Below, in pieces: positions 60,184-64,000 of a stretch of 64,000 bases of DNA. Numbering within the stretch: the first letter of the stretch is position 1; every line of letters begins with the position of its first letter. Origin of the DNA: Tetmemena sp. SeJ-2015 (taxonomy: Eukaryota > Ciliophora > Spirotrichea > Sporadotrichida > Oxytrichidae); contig JAJKFJ010022915.1 in assembly GCA_027382625.1 (NCBI GenBank), forward strand, positions 62,001 through 126,000, written 5' to 3'. Position numbers and translations under genes: made by a program. The notes beneath the pieces are model-generated. The model ran no database searches, had not been told where the DNA came from, and was given only the letters and a program-made list of their open reading frames with translations.

Positions 60184-61424
60184 TCAAATATAAGAAATGT
60201 GGCTGCCGGAAACGCTCCAGACCTTGACGGACTCAATCTAGAGGGCGGTGTTCTCTCCTTGCCAGGTTTGCTGCCAGGCACCTCTTGCGTTCCAGAACTC
60301 GTTGACGGAGTGAGGAGAGGTGTTGGACCAGGGCTTGCCGGCCATAAACTCTAACTGATATTTAAGCTTACTAAGATTTAACTTCACTCAAGTACATATT
60401 ATTAAAAGAAGCTTAGGTTTACCATCGGGGAAGTAGTTAGCGGTACCACCGACAGCGAGGTTAATGATAAGGAAGAATTCTCTGTTGAAAGGAGCAGAGT
60501 TGTCCTCACCCTTCCATGGGTTGTCAAAGGTAGGGGGGAATTGACCTTTCTCCCAGAAGCTTTGCTTTGTGAAGTCAACTTGGAGGACCTTTTTGTCGTC
60601 AGTGTCGAAATAGGTGTAAAGTCCATTCTCGTCCCAATAGAGACCGTAGGTGTGGAAAGCATTGTTCAATGACTCGGTGTGCTTGAAGTCTTAGTGAGTC
60701 AAAGAGAATTTCAAATGGAAAGTAAAGCATACATGTGTGTATGTAATTGATGTGAATTTGTTTTGGTCCCAGTTGGGTCCCCAGTGGAGGGTTGAGCCGA
60801 AGCTGTCGTGTCCACCGATGGGGTAGCTGGGATCGTTACCTCTGGACTCCATGATGTCGATCTCTCCAGAAGAAGGCCAGTTACCGTACTCGTTGTAGGT
60901 GGGGAGCATCCAAATTGCTGGCCACAACCAGTCACCCTTGGGTAGCTTAGCTTTCACCTCAACTCTACCACTAATTAATCCTCCTATCATAGGCAGGAAT
61001 ATTTATGCTGACCGTACTTGGTGGCGAAGCTGTTGACAGTTCTGATTCTGGCAGATCTGATGGGGTTGTTAACGTTGCCTGAAGCGGCAGCATTTCTCTC
61101 GCAGCCGTAGAAGGCGTTGCTGGTGCACATATCTGCGGGAGTGGAGCCCCATATGTTAACGTCAGCGGTTTGTAGGCCAGCGGTGCCGAGGTAGTCCTCA
61201 GTCATGGTTGGCTTGATGTAGAGGACGCCATCCTTGACGTATGAGTTTGAGCGGTTGTTTACGTACCACTCGAACTCCCAGTTGCCACCTCCTCCAAGAG
61301 TCTGCTCATGTTGCCATTTCTTGAAGTCGAGGGTCTTGAAGTCGTCCTCGAAGATGAGGGTCTCAACAGCTGAGGCTGCAGCTGCCATAGCGACCACTGA
61401 CAAAGCAAAGATATTTCTCTTCAT
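60184..61424 (-). CDS. Secreted glycoside hydrolase family 16 (beta-1,3-glucanase-like)
   Basis: Extracellular or food-vacuole enzyme predicted to cut beta-1,3-glucans. The ATG at 61424 begins a signal peptide (MKRNIFALSVVAMAAAASA). The GH16 fold follows: FEDDFKTLDFKKWQHE, YLGTAGLQTADVNIWG, NPIRSARIRTVNSFATKYG, RVEVKAKLPKGDWLWPAIWM, then the catalytic motif GEIDIMES (E-I-D-I-M-E, nucleophile and acid/base Glu). AFHTYGLYWDENGLYTYFD, FFLIINLAVGG and LQIESVKVWSV follow, ending at TGA 60186-60184. A Cys pair in ADMCTSNAFYGCERN suggests a disulphide. Three IESs are resolved and no intron is needed. Gln is mainly CAG and codon use is GC-ended, suggesting high expression. Confidence 0.95.
60370..60414 (-). 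other. IES, 45 bp, pointer AAGCTT
   Basis: The palindromic repeat is at 60364-60369 and 60409-60414. Removal joins YFPDGKPKL-KYQLEFMAGKPWS and bypasses a TGA. Confidence 0.88.
60688..60756 (-). other. IES, 69 bp, pointer TTCA
   Basis: The repeat (plus strand TGAA) is at 60684-60687 and 60753-60756. Removal joins GPNWDQNKF-KHTESLNNAFHTYG. Confidence 0.85.
60970..61013 (-). other. IES, 44 bp, pointer GGT
   Basis: The repeat (plus strand ACC) is at 60967-60969 and 61011-61013. Removal joins NSFATKYG-RVEVKAKLPKG. Confidence 0.88.
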
Positions 61425-62038
61425 TTGTTTTCGCTGTGTGTGAATTTATAATATTATATTATATTGCTAGAATATTAAAGATAGTATAGGTTTATTTATG
61501 ATAGGAATTTTGAGGTGATTTATATTTTTTGTGATAGTAAGAAAGTTTCGAGGATCCTTAAAGTTTGCTTATTAAGCAATCGCTAAGCTCTCAATTTTAT
61601 CGATAGCTTGCTAAGATTTATCACTTCAGACAATTAGATAACAATCTAGCCAAAAATATCACACAAATAAAATATCATATCAAAATAAAATAATATTTAG
61701 GCTCCTTCTTTATTTTTATTATAGTAATAAATAATATTAAAGCATATCCATATAATTTTACTACGTCAATGAAATCTATTAATCTGTATTAAAGAATATA
61801 ACAGGCAAATACTACCTCAAAGCGCAATGAAGAAAAAGATAATTTCAAATAAGAAGTTGTCTCTTGCTGCATTAAGAAATAATTATTGATAATTGCAAGC
61901 AGAGTAGGAGAGATCAGTTGCAATATTTCTAGATCAGAAAACTCATCACAAGCTCTGGGTCGTCCCCTACCATCCTCACTGCCTCCACTCCTTGCTCTTC
62001 TGAAAATCCATTTTCAATCGCAAACTGAACTCCTTTCC
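61425..62038. other. AT-rich intergenic region upstream of GH16
   Basis: About 610 bp, very AT-rich (especially 61440-61860), between the GH16 start and the end of the deubiquitinase gene. It must hold the GH16 promoter. No gene, RNA or repeat is recognised. Confidence 0.4.
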
Positions 62039-63947
62039 TCATTATTTAAACTGAAATGTTTGGAATTTAAAATTTGAATTTAACTTTATTTGAGAGTTGA
62101 AGCCAAATCCTTATCCCTAGAGCTGATATTCTAAAAGTGGGTTGTGGAATTGCTAGTTGTTTTAGGCTTGCTGAGAACCTCCAGGCTTTTGGGTTTAAGT
62201 ATCCACGGCTTAGAAAGCTTGGAACAAGGCATCTCCAAGTTGTTAGCTGTTCTACTTTATCTGCGTTCTAAAATTCTTCTGCTAGGAATTCTAGCGCTTA
62301 GACTCCTCCAAAGACTATTTTAACACCTGTTTTAGGATATCATCCTCAGACTACACCATCTAACTCTCTTATAGGGTATAAAACATGATATAAAAAGATC
62401 AAGCAAGATTTAGTTTTATGAGGGCTTTTTGAAGGTTCTCTTCTTCGATATTTCGCTTCTCTCCATTGATTTCTTTGATAGACTGCATGAGAATTTCCTA
62501 CATGCTGCAGTTACTCTGAATCATGAAATCCTAGCGAGATCTAAAGATTGCCTGCTTTAGGGAAAGTGCATTTGTGTCTTATTGAGACATGGTGCTGCTT
62601 AAGCTTTGACTGGTCTAATTGAAAGAAGGTTGCTAAACTTCAGGCACATCCTCTATTCTAACCTTGCTCATTCGGATTGCTTCATCCTCCACAACTCCAG
62701 GTTCCTGCTTTACAAAAACTCTGTCAAAGTTCCAGTCCATCTTCACAATCGAGTTGTAGTGCGACTGTCCATGATAACTCAGTCTGAAGGGCTCTAGTTC
62801 TTACCCGAATATTTTGGACTGAGCAGACTCATGAAACGTTCTCATAGGCTAAGCAGAGTAGGCATATATTTCAACTGGTCGATTGTAAATCTCCGACATC
62901 GCTTGTATCTCTACATCATCACCCCACACAGCATTTTTGCGCTTTCTCTGCACATAGGCCTCCACGCTTTAGTCATTCCCTCCAATTATGAAGTCCTTGA
63001 AGTACTCCTTTTCCGACAGAATATAATCCATGCATTTCTGTCTCACTAGCTTATGTTGATCTTCATCCCCGTAGGCTTGATAGGCTATGGCTCTGAACAA
63101 GCAATTTCCATCTCTGCCTGTCTCTATGATACGCATCCGCTTCTATCCTAGCACTTGTCTGAATTTCTACTCCTCTCTGTGCCAGTCGACTTGCGGTTCT
63201 GAAATCGAGGAATGGGGAATATGCGCCTGCAGCCCCCATGATTGCTGAGAACCTCCTACTGAAGATGAGTGAATTTTCTGTTTGATCCCGAAGTTCTTCA
63301 ACTCTTCAGTCTGTTTTATCAAACTAAAAATACACTCAATTATTGTCTGTTTCTTTATAGGCTCAAGAACCTAATGATACAATAAATACATTTTAAGAGC
63401 TCGATCTCTTGCTAATGTCTCGCACTTGTTCTTGCCCAGCCCTCTGCATTTGAAAAAGAGCCAACCTCAAGAATTCTGTTGGATTCTTTGACCCAGTCAA
63501 TCCATTCATCGTAGTTTGCGCAATAGCCTCTATATCAAACTAAAATTCTAGAAGGGGGTGCCACCTGCAACACCAAAGCCTCCAACCAGCGAAACTGCTT
63601 ATCAAGCACATCAATTCTGTTTCCTGCTTTGAATACCATTCCTCTCTTCCCTGTAAAACATTTTAAGAACTAATCTCAAAACCTTAATAACTGATGAGAG
63701 AGCAAATATAAAGCATTCATTCTTTATAATTTGGGGTAAACTTACATTACTTTTGAATTCTCTGGGAATCTACTGGAATAAACTCATCATAATGATTAGA
63801 GAGCCCTGAGAAGTGGACTTTCGCCAGTCTATTATTCTGAGCGAAGTATTCTATCTCTGCATTAAACCAACGCCCTTATTTCTCATCATAGACGTCTACA
63901 TGCTCTCCCTCGTGATAACTTGCACTTGAGTTGGAAAATTATTCCAT
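62039..63947 (-). CDS. OTUD5-like OTU deubiquitinase with Tudor-like N-terminus and UIM
   Basis: Cysteine protease that removes ubiquitin. The ATG at 63947 ([15 protein letters not shown]) leads to a Tudor/chromo-like module ([35 protein letters not shown]). After a 94-bp intron comes a second one ([32 protein letters not shown]). The OTU domain follows: [20 protein letters not shown] (catalytic Asp/Cys loop), [42 protein letters not shown] and [13 protein letters not shown] (catalytic His). A UIM-like helix ([17 protein letters not shown], about 62300) and a Gln-rich tail end at TGA 62041-62039. One IES is resolved; a frame change near 63440 and TGAs near 62400 imply more. An in-frame TGA at 63535-63537 splits ILV and YRGY in the second Tudor-like module and is unexplained. 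Confidence 0.88.
63317..63352 (-). other. IES, 36 bp, pointer AAACAGAC
   Basis: The 8-bp repeat (plus strand GTCTGTTT) is at 63309-63316 and 63345-63352. Removal keeps the frame and joins [20 protein letters not shown]. Confidence 0.8.
63652..63745 (-). other. Intron, 94 bp
   Basis: On the minus strand it runs GTAAGTTTACC...GTTTTACAG. Splicing joins DSQRIQKQ to [11 protein letters not shown]. Confidence 0.8.
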
Positions 63948-64000
63948 CGTTCGACTTTTACTTCCTTTTTAATTGCTTCAAATGAAAATTAGAATTAAGT

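Overview
This window is germline (micronuclear) DNA of a spirotrichous ciliate, most likely a hypotrich of the Oxytricha/Stylonychia/Tetmemena type. Three things show this. (1) Conserved proteins read through only if TAA and TAG mean glutamine; TGA is the only stop. (2) Recognisable genes such as clathrin, DHX16, CLU, superoxide dismutase and GH16 glucanase are cut every 100-600 bp by short AT-rich inserts that lack GT..AG ends. Each insert is flanked by a 2-13 bp direct repeat (a pointer), and deleting one repeat copy plus the insert restores the frame and the conserved protein. These are internal eliminated sequences (IESs) between macronuclear-destined segments (MDSs). (3) One ion-channel gene is scrambled: its 5' block is on the minus strand and its 3' block on the plus strand, and the two share a 6-bp pointer. 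True introns (28-160 bp, GTAAG..TAG) also occur. The genus is inference.

Layout, left to right: CLU/CLUH homologue (minus, runs off the left edge); unknown protein (minus); RING-SPRY ubiquitin ligase-like gene (plus); two unknown genes (minus); a 657-bp inverted repeat in a divergent intergenic region; a large Q/N-rich coiled-coil gene (plus) holding a MITE-like 390-bp IES; a CCCH-YTH RNA-binding gene (plus); a coiled-coil gene (minus); clathrin heavy chain (plus, 13 IESs); the scrambled cyclic-nucleotide-binding ion channel (28552-32165); DHX16/Prp2 helicase (minus); an Orai-like membrane gene whose last MDS appears to lie beyond a complete Cu/Zn superoxide dismutase gene (nested genes); a large lectin-like/CHORD-like gene (plus); ribosomal protein eL32 (plus); a Q/N-rich gene and MCM9 helicase (minus); a large multi-pass membrane gene (minus); a coiled-coil/PH-like gene (plus) interrupted by a 558-bp GC-rich retroposon; an unknown coiled-coil gene (minus); a secreted GH16 glucanase (minus); and an OTUD5-like deubiquitinase with Tudor-like domains (minus).

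The genes form no operon. Each is expected to end up on its own small macronuclear chromosome, so the neighbours are linked only by germline packing, often with gaps under 200 bp. The joint message is genome rearrangement. I resolved over 60 IESs by frame restoration, a scramble with inversion, a probable nested gene, and two mobile-element-like insertions that behave as IESs. All junctions were inferred by reading frame and protein family; no macronuclear sequence was available to confirm them.
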